Below, one piece after another: positions 1 to 5,215 of a stretch of DNA of 5,382 nucleotides. The DNA is from Firmicutes bacterium CAG:582. Its GTDB lineage: Bacteria > Bacillota_I > Bacilli_A > RF39 > UBA660. Made by a program: the position numbers and the translations under genes. The stretch spans positions 1-5,382 of the forward strand of contig FR884164.1 in NCBI GenBank assembly GCA_000435515.1, read 5' to 3'. Under the pieces are notes generated by a model, which was not told the DNA's origin, did no database searches, and saw only the letters and a program-made list of their open reading frames with translations. Within the stretch, counting starts at the first letter, position 1. The number at the start of each line of letters is the position of its first letter.

Positions 1-12
1 ATCCTATTTTTA

Positions 13-18
13 ATTATA
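13..18 (-). promoter_or_regulatory. Possible -10 box of a leftward gene beyond the left edge
   Basis: On the minus strand a perfect TATAAT is followed after seven bases by AGGAT, a possible SD, at the very edge of the window. The same spacing of -10 box to SD is seen at other promoters here. No good -35 box lies 17 bases upstream and the downstream gene cannot be seen, so this is weak. Bases 1-79 otherwise hold nothing I can recognise. Confidence 0.3.
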
Positions 19-79
19 CTACATATTTGTTGTATTTTGTGTATTTCATTTTTAGTATGTGTAAAGTTTACTTTTTCAT

Positions 80-104
80 AAAAAAAAGACTTAGTCAGTC
101 TTTT
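80..104 (-). terminator. Rho-independent terminator after yidD
   Basis: On the minus strand AAAAGACT, a five-base loop and AGTCTTTT form an 8-bp stem that runs into a T tract (80-87). It starts ten bases after the yidD stop codon and should end the RDD-yidD transcript. Confidence 0.75.
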
Positions 105-113
105 CTTACTAAA

Positions 114-320
114 TTACTTAACACTATCTATTCCACCCTTAGAAAAAGGATTACATCTAAGAATTCTCCAAACACTTAACAAACTTCCTTTAAAAGCCCC
201 GTATTTGTTTATTGCATCAATTGCATAATTTGAACAACTTGGTATGTATTTACAATTAGAATGACTACTTAGAGGTGTTGCTTGATACATTTTAATTAGT
301 TTTATTAGAATTTTTTTCAT
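114..320 (-). CDS. yidD: Membrane protein insertion efficiency factor YidD
   Basis: This 68-residue protein belongs to the YidD family, small amphipathic proteins on the inner face of the membrane that are thought to help YidC/Sec insert membrane proteins. The family core is complete: CKYIPSCSNYAIDAI (residues 23-37), the KG pair (44-45), RILRCNP (52-58) and GGIDSV near the C-terminus, with Cys23, Cys29 and Cys56. The start MKKILIKLIKMYQ is typical. The next Met (residue 11) would remove the amphipathic helix, so the first ATG was chosen, although its SD is weak. Its first 29 bases overlap the 3' end of the RDD gene in another frame, so translation is probably coupled. In many bacteria yidD sits next to rnpA and yidC; here it follows an RDD membrane protein instead. 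Confidence 0.95.
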   Translation of the reverse strand: MKKILIKLIKMYQATPLSSHSNCKYIPSCSNYAIDAINKYGAFKGSLLSVWRILRCNPFSKGGIDSVK

Positions 321-1092
321 CTTTTTCTATTATTTCTTTTCCATTCTTATCAAGCATTATAACTTTAGTATTTAAAAGTAAATCATGAACACTTCTATTA
401 TCATCTCTAATGATCATAACTACAATAAAACCAATTTCATATATATATTTTGCTTGTAAAAGCCAATAATTAGAAGCAATATATAAACTTTTACTCATAG
501 TTGTTAAGAATATTAAATCTATTGCCGTTATTATAATTTCACAAACCAATATACTTCTTAAAATATAATTTAATAAAGAAACTTTTTCTTTTTCCATTCC
601 TACAACTTTTAATTTAAATAGTTTCTTACCTAGAGTTTGTCCTTTTAAAACATATTGTAGTACACCAAAATATAAGATATATAAAATAACTCCAATAATG
701 CTTTGAACAATATTATATTTATTTATTTGATATGCGTAATCATTTTTAATATCTACATAAGTTTCTTTAATATTTTTAGAAATATCACTTTTTAACTCAT
801 TTGTTACTTCTTCATCAACTTTAACTTTATTAAAACAAGAATAAAAATTTGAATAATCAGTTTTAATTTCTTCTAACTCTGTTTCACTAAATTTAGCATC
901 TTCATAATATTTATCTAACTTTTCAGTTAAAGCATTATAAGTAAGCTCATTTGTTGAAAGACTTACATATATCGCGCCTACTTTACTATTAGTTTCTTTA
1001 AACATAGGCAAATAAGTAATTCCCATAGTTAACATAGTAACTAAAAATATATCAATTGCATATGCTAGTAATCTATAAATAATTTTTTTCAT
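292..1092 (-). CDS. RDD-family membrane protein with a large inserted loop
   Basis: This 266-residue protein has the hallmarks of the RDD family: Arg7 and Asp14 in the first membrane helix (RLLAYAID), the GQTLGKKLFKLKVV block after helix 2 (151-164) and VHDLLLNTKVI near the C-terminus (235-245). Predicted membrane segments lie at about 7-27, 128-148, 175-197 and 216-228. About 100 charged, probably helical residues (28-127) lie between helices 1 and 2, where most RDD proteins have a short loop. RDD functions are poorly defined; some members are linked to ion or solute transport. GTG (1101), ATG (1098) and ATG (1092) are all in frame. I chose ATG 1092 because AGGACGTGAT lies just upstream and matches the long Bacillus-type SD except for one base, with a normal spacing of 8. 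The gene is first in a two-gene unit with yidD. Confidence 0.85.
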   Translation of the reverse strand: MKKIIYRLLAYAIDIFLVTMLTMGITYLPMFKETNSKVGAIYVSLSTNELTYNALTEKLDKYYEDAKFSETELEEIKTDYSNFYSCFNKVKVDEEVTNELKSDISKNIKETYVDIKNDYAYQINKYNIVQSIIGVILYILYFGVLQYVLKGQTLGKKLFKLKVVGMEKEKVSLLNYILRSILVCEIIITAIDLIFLTTMSKSLYIASNYWLLQAKYIYEIGFIVVMIIRDDNRSVHDLLLNTKVIMLDKNGKEIIEKDEKNSNKTN

Positions 1093-1112
1093 AATCATCA
1101 CGTCCTATATAA

Positions 1113-1141
1113 ATTATATATTTATTTCAATCTTTTTTCAA
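1113..1141 (-). promoter_or_regulatory. Promoter of the RDD-yidD unit
   Basis: On the minus strand TTGAAA (1136-1141) and a perfect TATAAT (1113-1118) are separated by exactly 17 bases. The predicted transcript start, near 1106, falls on the SD itself, so the leader would be only about 14 bases long. Confidence 0.75.
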
Positions 1142-1144
1142 TAA

Positions 1145-1173
1145 TTGCTTTTTTCATTTTTTTATAGTATTAT
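1145..1173 (+). promoter_or_regulatory. Promoter of the EIIB-like gene
   Basis: TTGCTT (1145-1150), a 17-base spacer and TATTAT (1168-1173) form a rightward promoter. Transcription would start near 1180, at the SD GGTGAT (1180-1185). The -35 box is three bases from that of the leftward RDD promoter. Confidence 0.65.
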
Positions 1174-1191
1174 TGATTTGGTGATTAATTT

Positions 1192-1518
1192 ATGTTAGAT
1201 TCTGCACATTTAATACAATATGCAATAATTGCAGTAGTTTTAATAATATTATCTTTAGTTATAGTTAAACTAAACCATAAGAACTTTAATTTGGAAATAA
1301 ACAAATTAGTTCAATATCTTGGAGGAAAAGATAACATACTAGATACTAAAGTTAATATGTCAAGATTTATCGTTACATTAAAAGATATCAGCAAAGTTGA
1401 TAAAGAAAGCATTCAAAAATTGGGTGCCAAAGGTATTGTTGAAATCGATAATCAGTTAAAGATAATATTTGGAAGCGATGCTAGAACATTAAAAAAATAT
1501 ATCAATGAATTAAAATAA
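1192..1518 (+). CDS. Membrane-anchored PTS EIIB-like protein lacking the active Cys
   Basis: The 108-residue protein has one N-terminal membrane helix (about 8-26) and then a complete glucose-type EIIB fold (about 34-107). Family landmarks are LGGKDNI (43-49), DISKVDKESIQKLGAKGIV (65-83) and IIFGSDA (91-97). In true EIIB domains the phosphorylated Cys lies in a motif like NLDACITRLR, six residues after GGKENI. The gap-free equivalent here is Asn55 in KVNMSRF, so the protein cannot carry phosphate on Cys in the usual way. No EIIC or EIIA gene lies beside it. It may be a sugar or phosphate sensor, a regulator or a structural partner, all inference. ATG 1192 follows GGTGAT with a short spacing. 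It is transcribed alone and ends at the shared terminator. Confidence 0.8.
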   Translation: MLDSAHLIQYAIIAVVLIILSLVIVKLNHKNFNLEINKLVQYLGGKDNILDTKVNMSRFIVTLKDISKVDKESIQKLGAKGIVEIDNQLKIIFGSDARTLKKYINELK

Positions 1519-1545
1519 GACCATTTCAAACAATGGCCTTATTTT
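1512..1545. terminator. Bidirectional terminator between convergent genes
   Basis: AATAAGACCATT, a six-base loop and AATGGCCTTATT form a 12-bp stem, extended by flanking A and T runs. Rightward RNA has one A-C mismatch and a run of seven to eight U. Leftward RNA has a G-U pair at that place and a shorter U-rich tail. It overlaps the last codons of the rightward EIIB-like gene and lies directly after the stop of the leftward 152-residue gene. Confidence 0.8.
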
Positions 1546-1547
1546 TT

Positions 1548-2006
1548 TTAACTTATTTCTTTTAACAATAATTTTTCTAAAGCATCTTCAGGGATTTTGC
1601 TTTCATACTTTGAACACTCATAATATTTGGTATTTATTACTGGATTTATCGCAATATTTGAAAACCAAGAGTATAAATCTTTTGAATACTCAATTCTTTT
1701 ATCAGATAAATCATTAATCTCTTTAGAATATTCACATAGTTCTAAAACTAGTTCACTTGATACTCCAATATATTTTTTAATATAGGATATTATATTATCA
1801 TAAATCAAGAATTCTTCATTTAATTCATCAAATAATGTCTTATACCTATCATCTAACGTCTTTAAAATATATGGAAGATAAACATCATTTTTTCTTTTTA
1901 AAAGAAGTAACCTTAAACAAATATAGTCTTTAATATATACCATTAACTCATCACGATTATCTTCAAGAAGCATACCAACATTAAGAAGTTCAACTGAATA
2001 GTCCAT
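1548..2006 (-). CDS. Hypothetical protein, last gene of the tyrS operon
   Basis: I do not recognise this 152-residue protein. It has no signal peptide and no convincing membrane segment. It is rich in Leu, Ile, Tyr, Lys, Asp and Glu, and looks like a soluble, mostly helical cytoplasmic protein. Two cysteines (near residues 30 and 91) and a YYECSKYES stretch near the C-terminus show no known metal motif. It starts four bases after the tyrS stop codon. The only SD-like sequence, AGGA inside the last tyrS codons, is about 17 bases from the ATG, so translation probably depends on coupling with tyrS. It should share the T-box control of tyrS and ends at the bidirectional terminator. A role in tRNA or translation is only suggested by position. 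Confidence 0.75.
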   Translation of the reverse strand: MDYSVELLNVGMLLEDNRDELMVYIKDYICLRLLLLKRKNDVYLPYILKTLDDRYKTLFDELNEEFLIYDNIISYIKKYIGVSSELVLELCEYSKEINDLSDKRIEYSKDLYSWFSNIAINPVINTKYYECSKYESKIPEDALEKLLLKEIS

Positions 2007-2010
2007 GATA

Positions 2011-3237
2011 TTATTTAAAAATTCCTAAATAATATTTTTTCTTACCTCTTCTTATTACAATAACTTCTCCACCAATCGCGTAAGATGAATCAATAGTTTT
2101 AGTTTCTTCAGTTTCTTTTTCACCATTTATAGAGATACTACCAGCACTTATAAATTCTCTAGCTTCTCTTTTACTTGAAGCAATATTATTGTTTACAAGT
2201 AAATCAATAAGTGTCATATTTTCAGTTATATCAAAACTTGGAACATCTTTAAATCCATCTTTTATTTCATCTAAAGTTAAATCTTTAATGTCCCCACTAA
2301 ATAGGTCTTTGCTTATTTTTAAAGCTTTATTATATTCTTCTTCTCCATGTAAGAAAGTTATAACTTCACGAGCAAGTGAGTATTGGGCAATTCTATCTTC
2401 TGGATGTTCTTTTTGTTTTTCTTCAATACTTTCGATTTCCTCTTTACTTAAAAATGTTAATTTCTTTAAGTAATCTATTACACAAGCATCATCAGTATTG
2501 ATTAAATATTGAAATAATTCATATGAAGAAGTTTTATTTTTATCAAGCCATAAAGCATTTCCTTCTGTTTTACCAAACTTAACTCCATTAGCATCCAATA
2601 CAAGAGGCATCGTCATACCGAAAAGCTCTGGTCCTTCCATTTTACGAGAAAGTTCAATTCCAGTTGTAATATTTCCCCATTGATCAGATCCAGCTACTTG
2701 TAAAGTTACTCCGTAGTTTTTATTTAAAGTAACAAAATCTAAACCTTGTAAAAGTGTATATGCAAATTCACAGAAAGTAATTCCACTTTCAAGTCTTCTT
2801 TTAATAATATCTTTATCTAACATATAATTAACATTGATATATTTTCCATAATCTCTTAAAAAATCAATAACACTTATATCTTTTGTCCAATCATAGTTAT
2901 TAACTACATCAAAGCCAAATATATCGTGTGCTTGTTTCGTTAAACCAGCCACATTTTTATTAACTTCTTCTCTAGTGATCATTTTTCTTTCTTGACTAGG
3001 TTTAGGGTCTCCTATAAGTCCAGTTGCACCACCAACAAGTAAAATTGGTTTATGACCATATTTAGCTAAACGAGTCGCGATTAAAAAGCTTGAGAAATGT
3101 CCAATATGCATAGAATCAGCAGTTGGATCTGTTCCTATATAAAAAGTAAGCTTTTCATTGTTTAATTTATCTTCAAGTTCTGGACTTGAAATATCTTTAA
3201 CTAACCCTCTCCATTTTAAATCTTCAAAACATTTCAT
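2011..3237 (-). CDS. tyrS: Tyrosyl-tRNA synthetase
   Basis: This cytoplasmic enzyme attaches tyrosine to tRNA-Tyr using ATP. The 408 residues match the bacterial TyrRS family, usually about 400-425. Class I signatures are HIGH at 44-47 (DSMHIGHF) and KFGKT at 220-224, the KMSKS equivalent. The tyrosine pocket is seen in YIGTDPTADS (33-42), YTLLQGLDF (160-168; Tyr160, Gln164, Asp167) and GSDQWGNI (183-190). The C-terminal S4 RNA-binding domain covers about 342-405 (LLVNNNIASSKREAREFISAG). The start is supported by a strong AAGGAGG with 7-base spacing; the SD overlaps the stop codon of the HAD gene upstream, so the two are coupled. Its expression should be controlled by the T-box leader at 3895-4031, which fits its product. 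Confidence 0.98.
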   Translation of the reverse strand: MKCFEDLKWRGLVKDISSPELEDKLNNEKLTFYIGTDPTADSMHIGHFSSFLIATRLAKYGHKPILLVGGATGLIGDPKPSQERKMITREEVNKNVAGLTKQAHDIFGFDVVNNYDWTKDISVIDFLRDYGKYINVNYMLDKDIIKRRLESGITFCEFAYTLLQGLDFVTLNKNYGVTLQVAGSDQWGNITTGIELSRKMEGPELFGMTMPLVLDANGVKFGKTEGNALWLDKNKTSSYELFQYLINTDDACVIDYLKKLTFLSKEEIESIEEKQKEHPEDRIAQYSLAREVITFLHGEEEYNKALKISKDLFSGDIKDLTLDEIKDGFKDVPSFDITENMTLIDLLVNNNIASSKREAREFISAGSISINGEKETEETKTIDSSYAIGGEVIVIRRGKKKYYLGIFK

Positions 3238-3244
3238 ATTTTTT

Positions 3245-3251
3245 CCTCCTT
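3245..3251 (-). promoter_or_regulatory. Strong ribosome binding site of tyrS
   Basis: AAGGAGG on the minus strand lies seven bases before the tyrS ATG. It is the best SD in the window and overlaps the TAA stop of the HAD gene, so tyrS can be translated well even if the HAD reading frame is broken upstream. Confidence 0.85.
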
Positions 3252-3880
3252 AAAATCTCTTTCTTAATTCATTAAAATTATTAATTAAATTCTTTGTTTG
3301 GTAAGGAGATTCCCTATCAAACAAAATCGCTTGCATGCCACAATTTACTGCACCATCATAATCTATGGCTTTTGAGTCTCCTATCATAATACATTCATCA
3401 ACACATCTTTCTCCAGCTGCATTAAAAAAAGCATCTTTCATTGGTTTAATAAATGTGTCCCCCCCCAATTACGTCATCAAACATGAAAGGCAAACCAACA
3501 TTTTCCATTCTAAGCAGTTGCACATCTTTAAAGAAATTTGTTAGAACTACCAATTCATATTTTTCTTTTAAATAATTTAAAGCAGATATTACATCTTGAT
3601 GAACAAAGTCAGGAACACATTTAGTAGCAGAAGACAAAAAGCTTTTCATATATTCTGGACTAAAATCAATCATACTTATTTGATGAATATATTCAAAGTA
3701 ATCATCAAAAGTATACTTAGAAAATTCCTTTTCATAGTTTTGCATGGCTTGCATATATTGCCTAAATTGAGTATCGGTGTATTGATAGTTAAATTCTTTT
3801 AATTTTCTCTTTACTAATTCACTAAAATCAACTTTATCGATTAAAGTTCCATCAAGATCAAAAATAAATCTTTTTATCAT
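3250..3880 (-). pseudogene. HAD-family hydrolase split by a +1 frameshift in a G run
   Basis: Two adjacent frames together encode one HAD-superfamily phosphatase. Motif I, FIFDLDGT with Asp8 and Asp10, and motif II, VVLTN with Thr114, are in the first frame. Motif III Lys145 (FIKP) and motif IV IGDSKAIDYDGA (GDS 167-169, Asp173) are in the second. Frame one runs into GGGHIY and a TAA at 3446-3448. The break lies at eight G on the coding strand (3459-3466). Seven G would restore IGGDTFIKP and a 209-residue protein, a normal HAD size. The start ATG 3880 is preferred over two upstream GTGs because AGGTGG lies 8 bases before it. It is the first gene after the T-box leader. Substrate unknown, perhaps a small phosphate ester or phosphoglycolate-like molecule. 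It could be a true pseudogene, a phase-variable gene or a sequencing slip. Confidence 0.85.
3459..3466 (-). repeat. G8 homopolymer inside the HAD gene
   Basis: Eight consecutive C on the plus strand (G in the mRNA) occur in a sequence of about 27% GC. The run is at the exact point where the HAD frame changes. Runs of this kind slip during replication and in sequencing. Confidence 0.95.
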
Positions 3881-3894
3881 TTTCTCCACCACCT

Positions 3895-3957
3895 AAAAAA
3901 GCAACCATAACTTAAGGACGAAAACATTTCCGTGGTACCACCTTAATTTATGATTGC
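3895..3957 (-). terminator. T-box transcription terminator
   Basis: On the minus strand GCAATCATAA (3948-3957) pairs with TTATGGTTGC (3901-3910), ten pairs with one G-U, followed by six T (3895-3900). One A-G mismatch inward, the helix continues into the antiterminator pairs TTAAGG/CCTTAA. So the terminator base encloses the antiterminator. The first gene's SD follows directly after the T tract. Confidence 0.75.
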
Positions 3958-4031
3958 TCATACACTCTATAATTCTTAACGCGAATAATACGTTTTGACT
4001 CCGAAGGCGTAACTCTTCATCTCCATCAATT
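3895..4031 (-). promoter_or_regulatory. T-box riboswitch, tRNA-Tyr responsive, before HAD-tyrS
   Basis: The minus strand carries the T-box core AAGGTGGTACCACGG (3930-3944). Its antiterminator pairs TTAAGG (3941-3946) with CCTTAA (3912-3917) and ACG (3931-3933) with CGT (3918-3920), leaving the 7-base bulge TGGTACC (3934-3940). The bulge bases TGGT would pair with the tRNA end ACCA, fitting discriminator A as in tRNA-Tyr. A TAT at 3969-3971, in the context GAATTATAG followed by TGAGCAAT, resembles the specifier loop and closing strand of glyQS-type Stem I and would read Tyr. ACGC/GCGT (4007-4010 with 3979-3982) can close the helix above it. I could not draw a convincing lower Stem I beyond ATTG/CAAT. 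The leader is compact: Stem II and III seem absent. Uncharged tRNA-Tyr should turn on HAD and tyrS. Confidence 0.9.
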
Positions 4032-4037
4032 AAGTCA

Positions 4038-4066
4038 ATTATAAACGATATAGTTTATTAAGTCAA
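4038..4066 (-). promoter_or_regulatory. Promoter of the T-box-HAD-tyrS operon
   Basis: TTGACT (4061-4066) and TATAAT (4038-4043) are separated by exactly 17 bases on the minus strand, a near-consensus housekeeping promoter. The start is expected near 4031. The -35 box begins seven bases after the stop of the gene upstream. Confidence 0.85.
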
Positions 4067-4072
4067 TCTCAA

Positions 4073-4948
4073 TTATTTGTTTGTTGCTTTTTTATACTCT
4101 TCTGCTGCTTTTATTGAAATATCTGCAACATCTATTTTTTTAGTACTTTCTAAAGTATCAACTTTAGAAATATATTCTGCATTTCTAATAATATCTTCAG
4201 CAGTATTTAATATAGTTTCATCAATATCATTACTTGACGTTACTATATCAACATACATTACATAATCATTTAATCCTGTAAAAGCAACTAAATGTTTAGT
4301 AGCATTATCTATTAATTCTAAAACAATATAATTATTATTACTTACTACAAGTTCTTTTATATCATTAACAACATATCCTTGTTCTTTAACACTTTCTTTA
4401 ATAGAAACTTTTGATAACGCTAGATCATCATAGGATCCTTTAATGCTTCTTATAGCTATTTTAAACTTATTATCTGCATCATATACAAGTAAATATCCAT
4501 CACTTTTATCATAAACATATGAATTTGGAATTTTATACTTAAAATTATTAACCTCAGTAATATTATTTTTTCCATCAGCAACTAACTTCTTATTTTCAAT
4601 AACTGGTTTTGTAGAAACAGCACAATAGTTTTTAGAGAAAAACATTTTACCCAATAATAAACCTAAAACAAAAAATATAATAATTCCAATTATACAAACA
4701 TTTCTAGGAACACTTTTAACATATTTTAGACCAAATGTTGGAAGTTTAAATCCTTTTTTATTAGTTTTTTTTATTTCAACTGGTTGCTCTGAAGAATCAG
4801 TTTTATGTTCTTCACCAGTGATAACGTCAACTTCACTAGATGTATTTTCTAAAGAGTTATCTTCTGCTTTATCATCAACAACATCCATAATTTGAGGTTC
4901 TTCAACATTAGTAACGTTGTTATCAACATCAATATTTTTATCATCCAT
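4073..4948 (-). CDS. Single-pass membrane protein of unknown function
   Basis: I do not recognise this 291-residue protein. Residues 1-58 are acidic and low in complexity, rich in Asp, Glu, Val, Asn and Ser. A basic stretch (60-79, many Lys) precedes one membrane helix at about 84-104 (VCIIGIIIFFVLGLLLG). By the positive-inside rule the acidic N-terminus is cytoplasmic. The C-terminal ~185 residues, with about 160 forming a globular domain (FKYKIPNSYVYDKSDGYLLVYD onward in character), are outside. That domain alternates short strands and helices, like lipoprotein domains of unknown function in low-GC Gram-positives, but I cannot name a family. The ATG follows AGAGGG at a spacing of five and has its own promoter at 4972-5000. 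No terminator separates it from the T-box promoter downstream, so some transcripts may read into the tyrS leader. Confidence 0.8.
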   Translation of the reverse strand: MDDKNIDVDNNVTNVEEPQIMDVVDDKAEDNSLENTSSEVDVITGEEHKTDSSEQPVEIKKTNKKGFKLPTFGLKYVKSVPRNVCIIGIIIFFVLGLLLGKMFFSKNYCAVSTKPVIENKKLVADGKNNITEVNNFKYKIPNSYVYDKSDGYLLVYDADNKFKIAIRSIKGSYDDLALSKVSIKESVKEQGYVVNDIKELVVSNNNYIVLELIDNATKHLVAFTGLNDYVMYVDIVTSSNDIDETILNTAEDIIRNAEYISKVDTLESTKKIDVADISIKAAEEYKKATNK

Positions 4949-4971
4949 ATTATCCCTCTATCCTTATGATA

Positions 4972-5000
4972 ATTATACTTTATTAGACACTTATTTGCAA
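4972..5000 (-). promoter_or_regulatory. Promoter of the single-pass membrane protein gene
   Basis: On the minus strand TTGCAA (4995-5000), a 17-base spacer and TATAAT (4972-4977). The start is expected near 4965, directly before AAGGATAGAGGG, which gives a leader of about 17 bases. Confidence 0.7.
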
Positions 5001-5006
5001 TCATAT

Positions 5007-5034
5007 AAAAAGGCATGTAATGCAATTACATACC
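5007..5034 (-). terminator. Terminator of the cysteine-rich protein gene
   Basis: On the minus strand GGTATGTAAT, the three-base loop TGC and ATTACATGCC form a 10-bp stem with one G-T pair, followed by five T (5007-5011). It lies about 35 bases after the stop codon of the gene to the right and just before the next promoter. Confidence 0.8.
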
Positions 5035-5049
5035 ATATTTAGATTTTTA

Positions 5050-5215
5050 GATACCCAGGAAGACAGGACTAGTAACAAAAAAGAGTTCCGGGAGCATCCG
5101 CATCGCAGGTCTCACGAGTCGAATTATCATAGCAACGTATGCTGCCACCCGAATACACAGTACAATCGAATGCAACAGATTCGCAGCCGAAGCTAGAAAT
5201 ACCATCACTACAAGC
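5050..5215 (-). other. GC-rich segment at the end of the cysteine-rich gene
   Basis: Hand counting gives 59 G or C in 5081-5200 (49%), but 32 of 120 (27%) in 5221-5340 of the same gene. The raised GC continues past the stop codon to about 5051 and then falls sharply. Codons rare elsewhere in the window (TCG, GCG, CCC, CGT, ACC) cluster here. This fits a segment with a different origin or a different mutation process from the rest of the gene. Confidence 0.6.

Noticed and set aside
2189..2473. Rightward reading frame of 94 codons
   Set aside because: It is antisense to the tyrS coding region, which is strongly conserved, and has no SD or promoter.
3250..3468. A separate small gene for the second half of the HAD protein
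   Set aside because: It lacks the nucleophile motif, would have to start inside or near the G run without an SD, and joins the first half exactly at the homopolymer.
3596..3802. Rightward reading frame of 68 codons
   Set aside because: It is antisense to the HAD gene and shows no translation signal or recognisable protein features.
3932..3941. Perfect 10-bp palindrome GTGGTACCAC as a possible operator
   Set aside because: It lies exactly in the T-box core and is explained by the conserved GGTGGTACC sequence and the start of the upper antiterminator helix.
4077..4265. Rightward reading frame of 62 codons
   Set aside because: It is antisense to the membrane protein gene; its hydrophobic look comes from the reversed AT-rich codons.
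5007..5034. Hairpin as the cruciform found downstream of some diversity-generating retroelement variable repeats
   Set aside because: The stem is followed by a T tract on the gene's strand and is fully explained as a terminator; no reverse transcriptase or template repeat is visible.
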